Shown here piece after piece: positions 28,356 to 36,430 of a DNA stretch of 64,000 bases; the stretch's first letter is position 1, and every line of letters begins with the position of its first letter. The stretch is from Chitinophaga alhagiae (GTDB lineage: Bacteria; Bacteroidota; Bacteroidia; Chitinophagales; Chitinophagaceae), in assembly GCF_003568665.1 (NCBI RefSeq), contig NZ_QXMH01000001.1, positions 1,674,001 through 1,738,000 of the forward strand. Reading direction: 5' to 3'. The position numbers and the translations under genes were made by a program. Below the pieces are notes generated by a model. That model was not told the DNA's origin. It saw only the letters and a list, made by a program, of their open reading frames with translations, and ran no database searches.

Positions 28356-29798
28356 ATGAAGAGTATCCTCATTATAGATGATGAAATAAACATATGTACT
28401 TTGCTTACCAGGTTCCTGAGCAAACATGGATTTAAGGTAGATAGTACCATGACCGGGGCGCAGGCTACAAAAATGATGTTGGACAACCCATATGACCTGG
28501 TACTCTGCGATTACCGCCTGAAAGATACCGATGGCGCACAGTTGCTGACCAGTATCCGCCAGCAGCACCCGCAAACCGTAGTGATCATCATTACCGGCTA
28601 TTCCGACGTGCGGATTGCCGTAGATATGGTGAAGAACGGCGCGTACGACTATATTTCAAAACCCCTCTATCCGGACGAGATATTAAGCCTTGTGAACAAG
28701 GCCCTTTCCCAGCCGGCTCCCGCGCCGGCCACCCAGGTAAACGTGGTGGAGCCGCATGCGCATGAAGAAAAACCCGTTCCCGTTTCCGAGCAGCAGAAAA
28801 ACGGCAGCCGGTACGTATATGGGGAAAGCAAGCCCTCCCGGGAGCTTTTCCGGGAACTGACACTGGTAGCGCCCACAGACTATAGCGTGATCATCTTCGG
28901 GGAAACCGGCACCGGTAAGGAATCTGTAGCCCACCTCATACACGAGCACAGCAGCCGCAAAGGGCAGCCTTTTGTGGCGCTGGACTGCGGCAGCCTTTCC
29001 CGCGAGCTGGCGGCCAGCGAGTTGTTCGGTCACGAAAAAGGGGCTTTTACCGGCGCCATCGGCACCAAAATAGGCGCTTTTGAGCAGGCGCACGGCGGCA
29101 CCCTTTTCCTCGATGAAATTTCGAACCTTTCATACGATATACAGGTGGCGCTGCTGCGGGTCATACAGGAAAAGCAGATCCGCCGGGTGGGCAGCATGAA
29201 AGAAATTGCGGTAGATGTAAGGCTGATCGTTGCCTCTAACGAAAACCTGTTTGAGTCCGTGCAGAAAGGCAAGTTCCGGGAAGACCTCTTTCACCGCTTC
29301 AATGAGTTTACCATTCATATCCCCCCGTTACGGGAAAGGATCGAGGACCTGCACCTGTTTGTAGATTCTTTCCTGTCTCAGGTCAGCAAGGAGCTGAATA
29401 AAGGAGAGGTGATGATGAGCGATGAGGTGTGGGAGTGTTTCAGGCGGTACGACTGGCCGGGCAACATCCGCGAGCTGAAAAACGTGATCCGCCGTGCCAG
29501 CCTGCTCACCCCCGCAGGCAAGGAAATATCCATGGCCGCCCTGCCGCTGGAAATGAAGTCCGGCGCCTCCTTTACAAAAAGCCCCATTGCTAACGGAGAT
29601 GAAGTTGACGAAGAAATGCCTGACATGCCGTTGCTGGACGCTAACGACCTGAAGTCTGTTGCCCTCAAGGCCGAGTACAACAAGATCATCAACGTACTGA
29701 AAGCCGTCAAATACAACAAAACCAAAGCGGCCCAGCTACTGAACATTGACCGTAAAACCCTGTACAACAAACTGCGGCTGCTGAACATCAATTATTAA
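28356..29798 (+). CDS. Sigma-54-dependent response regulator (NtrC family)
   Basis: 480 aa. Receiver with Asp52 (LVLCDYRLKDTDG) and SKPLYP; AAA+ domain with GETGTGKESV, the sigma-54 loop GAFTGA and GTLFLDEISN; a linker; and a C-terminal Fis-type HTH, YNKTKAAQLLNIDRKTLYNKL. It is the only DNA-binding regulator in the 23.3-29.8 kb signalling cluster and so is the likely output of the CHASE3 kinase. Targets are unknown. I saw no strong -24/-12 promoter near the small stress genes. Confidence 0.9.
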   Translation: MKSILIIDDEINICTLLTRFLSKHGFKVDSTMTGAQATKMMLDNPYDLVLCDYRLKDTDGAQLLTSIRQQHPQTVVIIITGYSDVRIAVDMVKNGAYDYISKPLYPDEILSLVNKALSQPAPAPATQVNVVEPHAHEEKPVPVSEQQKNGSRYVYGESKPSRELFRELTLVAPTDYSVIIFGETGTGKESVAHLIHEHSSRKGQPFVALDCGSLSRELAASELFGHEKGAFTGAIGTKIGAFEQAHGGTLFLDEISNLSYDIQVALLRVIQEKQIRRVGSMKEIAVDVRLIVASNENLFESVQKGKFREDLFHRFNEFTIHIPPLRERIEDLHLFVDSFLSQVSKELNKGEVMMSDEVWECFRRYDWPGNIRELKNVIRRASLLTPAGKEISMAALPLEMKSGASFTKSPIANGDEVDEEMPDMPLLDANDLKSVALKAEYNKIINVLKAVKYNKTKAAQLLNIDRKTLYNKLRLLNINY

Positions 29799-29810
29799 TA
29801 CCCAAGGCAT

Positions 29811-30257
29811 ATGGCCAATAAAATACCCTTTTTTGAGCGGCTGGCCAGCACCGTTACGGCGGCCACCGGCAGCCCCTGGGCCTTTATCATTGCGTTTGCC
29901 GTCATTATCATCTGGGCGGTAACCGGCCCGCTCTTCGGGTTTTCAGACACCTGGCAACTGGTGATCAATACCGGTACTACCATCATCACTTTTCTGATGG
30001 TATTCATTATCCAGAAAACGCAGAACAAAGACTCCAAATCTATCCAGCTAAAGCTGAACGAGCTGATTGCGGCCACCAAAACCGCCAGCAACCGGCTGAT
30101 TGACGTAGAGTCCCTTTCTGAAGAAGAGCTGAACATCCTGCATAAGTTCTACACCAAACTGGCTGCCAGCACCAAACAGCAGCTGGACCTCAAGCATTCG
30201 CATTCCATAGAAGAAGCGATGGAAAATACGGAGGGAAAACTGAAAGCGCGCAACTGA
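29811..30257 (+). CDS. Low-affinity iron permease family membrane protein
   Basis: 148 aa. Two helices (WAFIIAFAVIIIWAVTGPLF and INTGTTIITFLMVFIIQ) are followed by the family signature KTQNKDSKSIQLKLNELIAA. It ends in a cytoplasmic helical tail. The name derives from yeast Fet4; the short bacterial proteins have no demonstrated transport. It lies 12 bp after the sigma-54 regulator, perhaps co-transcribed, and its stop abuts that of the convergent VOC gene. Confidence 0.85.
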   Translation: MANKIPFFERLASTVTAATGSPWAFIIAFAVIIIWAVTGPLFGFSDTWQLVINTGTTIITFLMVFIIQKTQNKDSKSIQLKLNELIAATKTASNRLIDVESLSEEELNILHKFYTKLAASTKQQLDLKHSHSIEEAMENTEGKLKARN

Positions 30258-30746
30258 TCAGGCCTCCAGCTCCCGCAGCAGCCCTGCCAGGTCAAGGCGG
30301 TGCGTATACATCGTCATTTTGCCTTCGGCATCCAGGGGCCACTGTTCGCGCGGCCTGTCCCAGTACAATTCCAGGCCGTTGCCGTCAGGGTCATTGAGAT
30401 ACAACGCCTCGCTCACCCCATGATCTGCAAAGCCGGTAAACTGCACGCCAGCGCTGCTCAGTCTTTTGTAAATAGCCGCCAGGTCTTTCCTTTCCGGGTA
30501 CAGAATGGCCACATGGTACAGCCCCGCCGTGTTTTCAGGCGCGGGCGGCATGCCTTTGCTGTGCCAGGTATTGAGCCCTATGTGGTGATGGTAACCACCG
30601 GCAGAAATAAATGCCGCCTGTTCCCCATACATCAGCATCAGCTCAAAGCCCAGCAGGCCGCAATAAAAATCAAGGGAACGTTTCAGGTCTGAAACTTTCA
30701 GATGCACATGACCAATGCGGGTTTGTGCCGGAACGGTATAACTCAT
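30258..30746 (-). CDS. VOC-fold protein, catechol 2,3-dioxygenase / glyoxalase-like
   Basis: 162 aa with the betaalphabetabetabeta VOC layout. The first module IGHVHLKVSDLKRSLDFYCG contains a metal-ligand His. YHHHIGLNTWHSKG and LYHVAILYPERKDLAAIYKR follow, and DPDGNGLELYWDRPREQW supplies the C-terminal Glu. This resembles the single-domain CatE-like extradiol dioxygenase group, but the substrate cannot be told. A -7 box (TATCTTTG) sits 19 bp upstream of ATG 30746. Confidence 0.88.
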   Translation of the reverse strand: MSYTVPAQTRIGHVHLKVSDLKRSLDFYCGLLGFELMLMYGEQAAFISAGGYHHHIGLNTWHSKGMPPAPENTAGLYHVAILYPERKDLAAIYKRLSSAGVQFTGFADHGVSEALYLNDPDGNGLELYWDRPREQWPLDAEGKMTMYTHRLDLAGLLRELEA

Positions 30747-30764
30747 GTATCAAGCTATTTGGTA

Positions 30765-30772
30765 CAAAGATA
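30765..30772 (-). promoter_or_regulatory. -7 box TATCTTTG of the VOC gene
   Basis: Matches TAnnTTTG on the minus strand, 18 bp between box and ATG 30746, so the leader would be about a dozen nucleotides. Confidence 0.45.
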
Positions 30773-30935
30773 AGCGAGTCCCTCCTGCCGCTGCTTTTTT
30801 GTCCGCTGAATAAGGCAACCGCAATCGGGACCCGCATTGCGTGTACACTACAATTTCTTGATGCGATAAAAAACCTTCTACCATACCTACAAAAAAGGTA
30901 TGCGGTTTGTTTTATAGGTCTGAAACTATTTGTGC

Positions 30936-32276
30936 CTACCAGAAAAGATGCGCAAACAGGAAACCTGCCGCTACCGCCCCGGACACGGCTACCAGGCCGG
31001 GTACCATAAAGCTGTGGTTGACCAGGTATTTGCCGATGTATGTACTGCCGGTTCTGTCAAAATTGATGGCGGCCAGCAGCGTGGGGTAGCCGGGCAGTAC
31101 AAAATCTCCGTTAGTAGCCGGGAACATGGCTACCAGGTTGTTAGGCGCAATGCCCAGCAACACGCCCAGGGGCATCAGTGCCTTGGTTGTGGCGGCCTGG
31201 CTGAAGAGCAACATGCTCAGTACAAAAAGGGCAATGGCAAACGTCCAGGGGGCGGCCCTTACCATGTCTCCCAATGCGCCTTCAATGGCGGCGGTATTGG
31301 CCAGCATGAAAGTGGAGCTCATCCACACCACCCCGAAAATAGACACCACAGCCTGCGCGCCGGCAGTAAAAAGGCTGGCTTTGGCCACTTCCGCAGTAGC
31401 AGTTTTGGTAAATATCAGCATCAGCGCGGCGGCGGAGAGCATCACCAGCTCTATGACAGCGGCCATCTTTATGCTGCCGTTGGCATTTACAGCAAAACTG
31501 GCCGCGCCTGGTTCAAAGCGGGGCACCATACCGGGAAAAGATCCAACCAGCACTATTAACAAAACCGCCGCGCCAAAAATGATCACGGAAGTTTTGGCGC
31601 CGGGTTTCAGCGGCTTGGCATCGCTGGCGGTAGTTACGTCCAGTTCCCGCGCAAATTCAGGGTCTTTCATTTTTTCCAGGAACACGGGGTCCTTTTCCAG
31701 ATCTTTCCCTTTTTTCCATACTACCGCCACGCCCGCCAGTATGCCTACCAGGCAGGCGGGGATGCACACCCGCAATATCTGCATCAGCTCCACCTGCCCG
31801 GCCAGAATGGTGATCATGGCGGCGGTAGCGGCAGAAATGGGGCTGGCTGTAATGCCTAAATGCGCGGCCACCACAGAAATGCTCAGCGGCCTTTCCGGCC
31901 TGATGCGTTTCTGGGTAGCCACCTCGGCTATGATGGGCAACAGGGAGTAGGTAATATGGGCGGTGCCCGCAAATATGGTAAAGAAAAACGTTACCAGCGG
32001 CCCCATCAGCGTGATCATAGAGGGTTTGCTGCGCAGTATCTTTTCAGCTACGCGCACCAGGTAGTCCATTCCCCCGGCGGCCTGCATGGTGGCGGCGGTA
32101 CTTACTACCGCCAGTATGATAAGCATCACGTCAATAGGCGGCTCCCCCGGCCGCATGCGGAATACAAAAAGATAAATGGCAAGGGCTACCATGCCCATTA
32201 CACCAAGGCCTATGCCCTTCATACGGGCGCCAATGAGAATAGCTGCCAGAAGGATCGCAAATTGAAGCCAGATCAT
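30936..32276 (-). CDS. Anaerobic C4-dicarboxylate transporter, DcuA/DcuB family
   Basis: 446 aa, about ten to twelve helices. Family stretches are FRMRPGEPPIDVMLIILAVV, GTAHITYSLLPIIAEVATQK and LGITASPISAATAAMITILA. Dcu carriers exchange fumarate, malate, aspartate and succinate across the inner membrane. The gene lies 129 bp downstream of aspA on the same strand, so the pair could import aspartate, make fumarate and export succinate in microoxic growth. DcuA versus DcuB cannot be decided by eye. Confidence 0.9.
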   Translation of the reverse strand: MIWLQFAILLAAILIGARMKGIGLGVMGMVALAIYLFVFRMRPGEPPIDVMLIILAVVSTAATMQAAGGMDYLVRVAEKILRSKPSMITLMGPLVTFFFTIFAGTAHITYSLLPIIAEVATQKRIRPERPLSISVVAAHLGITASPISAATAAMITILAGQVELMQILRVCIPACLVGILAGVAVVWKKGKDLEKDPVFLEKMKDPEFARELDVTTASDAKPLKPGAKTSVIIFGAAVLLIVLVGSFPGMVPRFEPGAASFAVNANGSIKMAAVIELVMLSAAALMLIFTKTATAEVAKASLFTAGAQAVVSIFGVVWMSSTFMLANTAAIEGALGDMVRAAPWTFAIALFVLSMLLFSQAATTKALMPLGVLLGIAPNNLVAMFPATNGDFVLPGYPTLLAAINFDRTGSTYIGKYLVNHSFMVPGLVAVSGAVAAGFLFAHLFW

Positions 32277-32405
32277 GGAATTTCTTGTTTATGTACTTTG
32301 GTTTGCCGTGCCCTCGCCGGGACCATATAGGCATAGCCGTACAAGATATCCACTTTTGGTAAAGATTTATATAGCTGGCATCAATTTCTGCTGGCGCCCC
32401 GGTTT

Positions 32406-33812
32406 TTAACTGTTGATGAACTTCGGGCGGATCATGTTCTCGAACGTAAAGATCTCGTCCCATTTTTCCTGGGTAACCAGTTTCTTTTCCTTCACGGCAA
32501 TATCATGTACAGACTTGCCGGTTTCCAACGCTTCCCGGGCAATGGCGGCTGATTTTTCGTAACCGATAATAGGGTTAAGCTGGGTAACGATGCCGATGCT
32601 TTGCATCACCATGTCTCGCGTACGCTCGGCGTTGGCCGTAATGCCGGTCACGCATTTTTCCCGCAGGGTGTTGCAGGCATTGGTCATATAGGTAATGGAG
32701 GTAAAAAGCGAAAAAGCAATAACCGGCTCCATCACGTTCAGCTGCAGCTGCCCCGCTTCCGCGGCCAGGGTAAGCGTAAGGTCCGCCCCGATCACGTAGA
32801 AAGCCGTTTGGTTCACCACTTCGGGTATTACGGGGTTTACCTTTCCGGGCATAATGGAAGAACCGGGCTGCATGGGCGGCAGGTTGATCTCGTTGATCCC
32901 GCACCGCGGGCCTGAAGACAGCAGGCGGAGGTCGTTACAGATCTTGGAGACCTTGATGGCCGTACGCTTCAGCACCCCGGAGAGTTGTACATAGGCGCCG
33001 GTGTCATTAGTGGCCTCAATGAGGTCTGTAGCCAGTACCAGGTCAAGGCCGGTAACGGTGCGCAGATGCCTCACCACCAGCTCCGCGTACCCTTCCGGGG
33101 CGTTTACGCCGGTACCGATGGCGGTAGCGCCCATGTTCACTTCCGCAATCAGTTTTTTGCTTTCTTCTATCCTGGTCAGCTCTTCCCTGATGGTGGTGGC
33201 AAAGGCCCTGAACTCGTCTCCCATACTCATAGGCACTGCATCCTGCAATTGGGTGCGGCCCATTTTAAGTACCTGGTTAAATTCCTCCCCCTTTGCTTCA
33301 AACGCATCACCCAGCGCCCGCAGGCTTTCCTTGTACAGGCTCAGTTTGTTAATGAGCGCAATGCGGAAGGCGGTGGGATAAGCATCATTGGTAGATTGGG
33401 AACAGTTAACGTGGTTGTTGGGGTGGCAATACTGGTAATCACCTTTTTCTTTCCCCTGCATTTCCAGCGCAATATTGGCGATCACCTCGTTGGCGTTCAT
33501 GTTCACGGAGGTGCCGGCGCCGCCCTGTATGAGGTCTGTAATGAACTGGTTGTTGAACTCCCCGCTGATCACCCTGTCACTGGCCTTTATGATGCTGTCT
33601 GCTATTTCCTTTTTCAAGGCGCCCAGCTCGGCATTGGCCATGGCTGCGGCTTTCTTCACATATCCCAGGGCCTGTACAAAAAGCGGCTCCACTTTCAGGG
33701 GGATACCGGTGATGTGAAAATTCTCAATGGCCCGCAGCGTCTGGATGCCATAATACACGTCTTTCGGAATTTCCCGCTCACCCAGGAAGTCATGTTCTCG
33801 TCTTTGCGTCAT
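32406..33812 (-). CDS. aspA: Aspartate ammonia-lyase
   Basis: 468 aa, the usual length. Fumarase/aspartase superfamily signature GSSIMPGKVNPVIPEVVNQ (flexible SS loop with catalytic Ser), TNDAYPTAFRIALINKL and RTQLQDAVPMSMGDEFRAFA. The substrate-binding TSVNMNANEVIAN segment is the aspartase form (fumarases have SSNMNANEV). It deaminates L-aspartate to fumarate and ammonium in the cytosol. The downstream Dcu carrier supports a catabolic aspartate/fumarate role. Confidence 0.95.
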   Translation of the reverse strand: MTQRREHDFLGEREIPKDVYYGIQTLRAIENFHITGIPLKVEPLFVQALGYVKKAAAMANAELGALKKEIADSIIKASDRVISGEFNNQFITDLIQGGAGTSVNMNANEVIANIALEMQGKEKGDYQYCHPNNHVNCSQSTNDAYPTAFRIALINKLSLYKESLRALGDAFEAKGEEFNQVLKMGRTQLQDAVPMSMGDEFRAFATTIREELTRIEESKKLIAEVNMGATAIGTGVNAPEGYAELVVRHLRTVTGLDLVLATDLIEATNDTGAYVQLSGVLKRTAIKVSKICNDLRLLSSGPRCGINEINLPPMQPGSSIMPGKVNPVIPEVVNQTAFYVIGADLTLTLAAEAGQLQLNVMEPVIAFSLFTSITYMTNACNTLREKCVTGITANAERTRDMVMQSIGIVTQLNPIIGYEKSAAIAREALETGKSVHDIAVKEKKLVTQEKWDEIFTFENMIRPKFINS

Positions 33813-33969
33813 AGATAATTGCTTGAAGGATTAGAATTGTTGTTGTTCAGTTTTAACAGTGTAAATCAGGGATTTGTTGTACCAGGCGAATGTAAGCAAA
33901 ACAGCGGTATGTAGAGCAGGTTGCGGCATAGGGGAGAACGCCGGCCTGGCCACCGGCAAGGAAGCGCTT

Positions 33970-34455
33970 TCAGCGCGGAGCGGCCTGTTGCGGCGCAGAT
34001 TGAAGGATCTCTTTCCGTACTTTTTCTCTTTCTTCCTGCCTGTCTTCCACCTGCCGGTACTTGAAGTAAAAATAAATGGCGAGGAAAAGACAGAACTTGA
34101 ACAGGAGAAAAGCGGCGAAGAAGATCCACTTCCACATGCGGTGTACGGTAATATAATCGTTCTGGTTGGGGGCAATGTTAATGAAGGTATAGTTGGGTTT
34201 TTTGCCGCCGGGCTCCTGCGGGTTGGTGTCCGCCCAGTTGTATGGCGCCAGGGTACGGGCACGCAGCTCCATGGGCGGCGGCACGGCGTCTTCCAGCAGC
34301 AGCCGGTGCAGGGTGCGCTCTACTGATTGCAGCTCTGTGCGCAGCTCGGGCGATGCTTTCAGCAACACCTCTATCTCTTCCTTCTCCTTGGGAGTGGAAA
34401 TGCCCAGCACATAGCTTTCAACCAGTCCATTGTCTATGTATTCCTGTACGTTCAA
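33970..34455 (-). CDS. Anti-sigma-factor-like membrane protein, TTG start, no adjacent sigma factor
   Basis: 161 aa. Start TTG 34455 is forced: an in-frame TAA lies directly before it and the next Met is at residue 62. The N-terminus NVQEYIDNGLVESYVLGIST followed by an acidic helix is the N-terminal part of Bacteroidota RskA-type anti-sigma factors. There is one transmembrane helix at about 110-130 (IFFAAFLLFKFCLFLAIYFY) and then a charged coiled coil (EDRQEEREKVRKEIL). Normal family members have a ~100-residue periplasmic domain after the helix; this protein ends after ~30 residues. No ECF sigma gene is next to it, so its partner is unknown. Confidence 0.7.
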   Translation of the reverse strand: MNVQEYIDNGLVESYVLGISTPKEKEEIEVLLKASPELRTELQSVERTLHRLLLEDAVPPPMELRARTLAPYNWADTNPQEPGGKKPNYTFINIAPNQNDYITVHRMWKWIFFAAFLLFKFCLFLAIYFYFKYRQVEDRQEEREKVRKEILQSAPQQAAPR

Positions 34456-35126
34456 TTACAACGGATTCAAGATCAAATGACGGGTACGGATGAAACTACC
34501 TTGTGTTTTCAGGTATACGCATAAATCAGGGAGGCTGCTTTTCAGCAGTATCCACCTTTGCAAAAAAAGAATCATTACCAGTTAATCAGATTCCCGAAAA
34601 CGCTGTATAGTTGTTTTCGGGACATAATCTCATAGTTACGAAAATAAGGATATTCCCCGGTATTGGAAGTACTAATTCCGGTAAAAAAGCGGGGCGCTTT
34701 TGATCAATTCACCAAAGATGTAGTGTTTCAATGTGTTAGGTGACCCGGGCGGGAGACATTTTTTGCCGGATAGCCTTTGTGGGGGATGGGGGAATGTCAG
34801 GCGCGGGGCCCTTCCTCATCTTTCTCTTCAGAAATCTTCATCCAGGACGTCCCATATCAAATTATTGCTTTTTTATTGGAGTTGTGCGATGCGTGATTTT
34901 TGCATTTTTAAACATCATTCCTCTCTTCACTAATCTGGTCATGACATGAAAGCGCTCTGTGTAACTGCATTTCAATCATTCTTTTACCAAATCTATTTCA
35001 GCTTTGTCAAATTCCATTGCGTTTTTACCAGGTTGTTTGGTGTTCATAATGCTACATCTCTATTGCAATTTAGCCCTTTTTTAACCCGCCTGAAAAGTAC
35101 TAAAATCCTTACTTTTAGCCCCTAAC
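34456..35126. other. 671-bp AT-rich gene-free region
   Basis: No convincing gene on either strand; the short frames at 34733-34949 have no domain-like sequence. Visible structures are a hairpin with perfect 10-bp arms (TCCCGAAAAC 34592-34601 with GTTTTCGGGA 34613-34622), and a small dyad CTGCTTTTCAGCAG near 34533-34546. Before the SAM hydrolase gene there is TTACTTTTAGC (35109-35119), one base off a TAnnTTTG -7 box. It may hold a small RNA or the regulatory region of the flanking divergent genes. Confidence 0.4.
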
Positions 35127-35135
35127 ATGCCACCC

Positions 35136-36035
35136 ATGAAGCTGCCTTACTTACTGCTGCTCTTGATTTGTACCTGTATTGCCCCCCAAAGCAAAGCCCA
35201 ACCCCGCGCCCTGGTGCTGCAAACAGACTTCGGCCTGAAAGACGGCGCCGTATCCGCCATGAAGGGCGTTGCGTTTGGCGTATCGCCGGAGCTGAAAATA
35301 TTTGATCTCACGCATGAAATACCGGCTTACAACATCTGGGAGGCTGCTTACCGCCTGCAGCAAACAGCGGCATACTGGCCGGCGGGCACCGTGTTTGTGT
35401 CTGTGATAGACCCCGGGGTAGGCTCTGCCCGCAAGTCTGTAGTGGCGCAAACCCGAAGCGGGCATTATTTTGTGACGCCAGACAACGGCACCCTCACGCT
35501 TATTGCGGAAAGCATGAGCATCAGCGCCGTACGGGAAATAGACGAACAGGTGAACCGCCTGCCCGGCTCCTCGCGCTCCTATACTTTTCATGGCCGTGAC
35601 GTGTATGCCTATACCGGCGCCAGGCTGGCGGCGGGCGTTATCCCGTTCGATTCCGTGGGCCCGTTGCTGGGTACCAGCGTGGTACGCATCCCATACCAGC
35701 GCGCCACTTTCAGGAACGGTACGGTAAAAGGCAACATTCCCATCCTTGACGTGCAGTACGGCAACGTATGGACCAATATTGATGAGCGCACCCTGGCGCA
35801 ACTGCGGCCCGGCTTCGGAGACCAGCTGCAGGTGCGCATCCTGCACCATAACAGGCTGGTGTACGAAGGCACCATGCCATACGCCGCTACTTTTGCCAGC
35901 GTGCCGGAGGGCCGGCCGCTGGCGTACCAGAACAGCCTGATGAATTTATCTTTTGCATTGAACATGGGCAGCTTTGCCGAAAAGTTCAGGGTGAGCAGCG
36001 GCCCGGAGTGGACGGTGGAAGTAAGGAAAAAATAA
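35136..36035 (+). CDS. Exported SAM hydroxide adenosyltransferase (DUF62, SAM hydrolase) family protein
   Basis: 299 aa from ATG 35136 (ATG 35127 adds MPP). The signal peptide is MKLPYLLLLLICTCIAPQSKAQ. The mature protein has DUF62 hallmarks: VLQTDFGLKDGAVSAMKGV (Asp that binds the ribose), FDLTHEIPAYNIWEAAY, VSVIDPGVGSARKSV, FVTPDNGTLT and TFHGRDVYAY, plus a C-terminal barrel. Characterised relatives hydrolyse S-adenosylmethionine to adenosine and methionine. A secretion signal on a SAM-using enzyme is odd, because SAM is cytosolic. The thioesterase gene follows 3 bp later. Confidence 0.85.
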   Translation: MKLPYLLLLLICTCIAPQSKAQPRALVLQTDFGLKDGAVSAMKGVAFGVSPELKIFDLTHEIPAYNIWEAAYRLQQTAAYWPAGTVFVSVIDPGVGSARKSVVAQTRSGHYFVTPDNGTLTLIAESMSISAVREIDEQVNRLPGSSRSYTFHGRDVYAYTGARLAAGVIPFDSVGPLLGTSVVRIPYQRATFRNGTVKGNIPILDVQYGNVWTNIDERTLAQLRPGFGDQLQVRILHHNRLVYEGTMPYAATFASVPEGRPLAYQNSLMNLSFALNMGSFAEKFRVSSGPEWTVEVRKK

Positions 36036-36038
36036 CTG

Positions 36039-36428
36039 ATGATGAACAACGAACTGAGAATACAACAATCGGAAACACGCATCTTTAAAGCCGTGTTCCC
36101 CAATACTACCAATCATTATGATACCCTGTTCGGCGGCACCGCCATGCAATTGATGGACGAGGTGGCGTTCATCACCGCCACCCGCTATGCGCGCAAGCGT
36201 ATGGTAACCGTATCGTCAGACAAGATAGATTTCACCAAGCCTATACCGGCGGGCACTATTGTGGAACTGATAGGCAGGGTGGTACACACCGGCAACACCA
36301 GCCTGAAAGTGCTGGTAGAAATATTCGTGGAGGAAATGTACAGTACGGAAAGGTATAAGGCCATTGGCGGCACTTTTACTTTTGTAGCCATAGATGAGTA
36401 CAAGCGGCCGGTGCCGCTGGAAGCATAA
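36039..36428 (+). CDS. Acyl-CoA thioesterase, hotdog fold (YciA/BFIT-like)
   Basis: 129 aa. The family stretch TTNHYDTLFGGTAMQLMDEV contains the catalytic Asp/Glu region; VTVSSDKIDFTKPIPAGTIV and a conserved C-terminal strand TFTFVAIDE follow. Hotdog thioesterases of this kind hydrolyse acyl-CoAs in the cytosol as hexamers. It is placed 3 bp after the exported SAM hydrolase gene, so the two are co-transcribed, though their functions have no obvious link. The stop abuts the convergent alpha/beta hydrolase gene. Confidence 0.9.
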   Translation: MMNNELRIQQSETRIFKAVFPNTTNHYDTLFGGTAMQLMDEVAFITATRYARKRMVTVSSDKIDFTKPIPAGTIVELIGRVVHTGNTSLKVLVEIFVEEMYSTERYKAIGGTFTFVAIDEYKRPVPLEA

Positions 36429-36430
36429 GA

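Noticed and set aside
34733-34949. Two short frames (66-69 codons) in the 671-bp gap
   Set aside because: AT-rich, overlapping in two frames, no domain or operon context.
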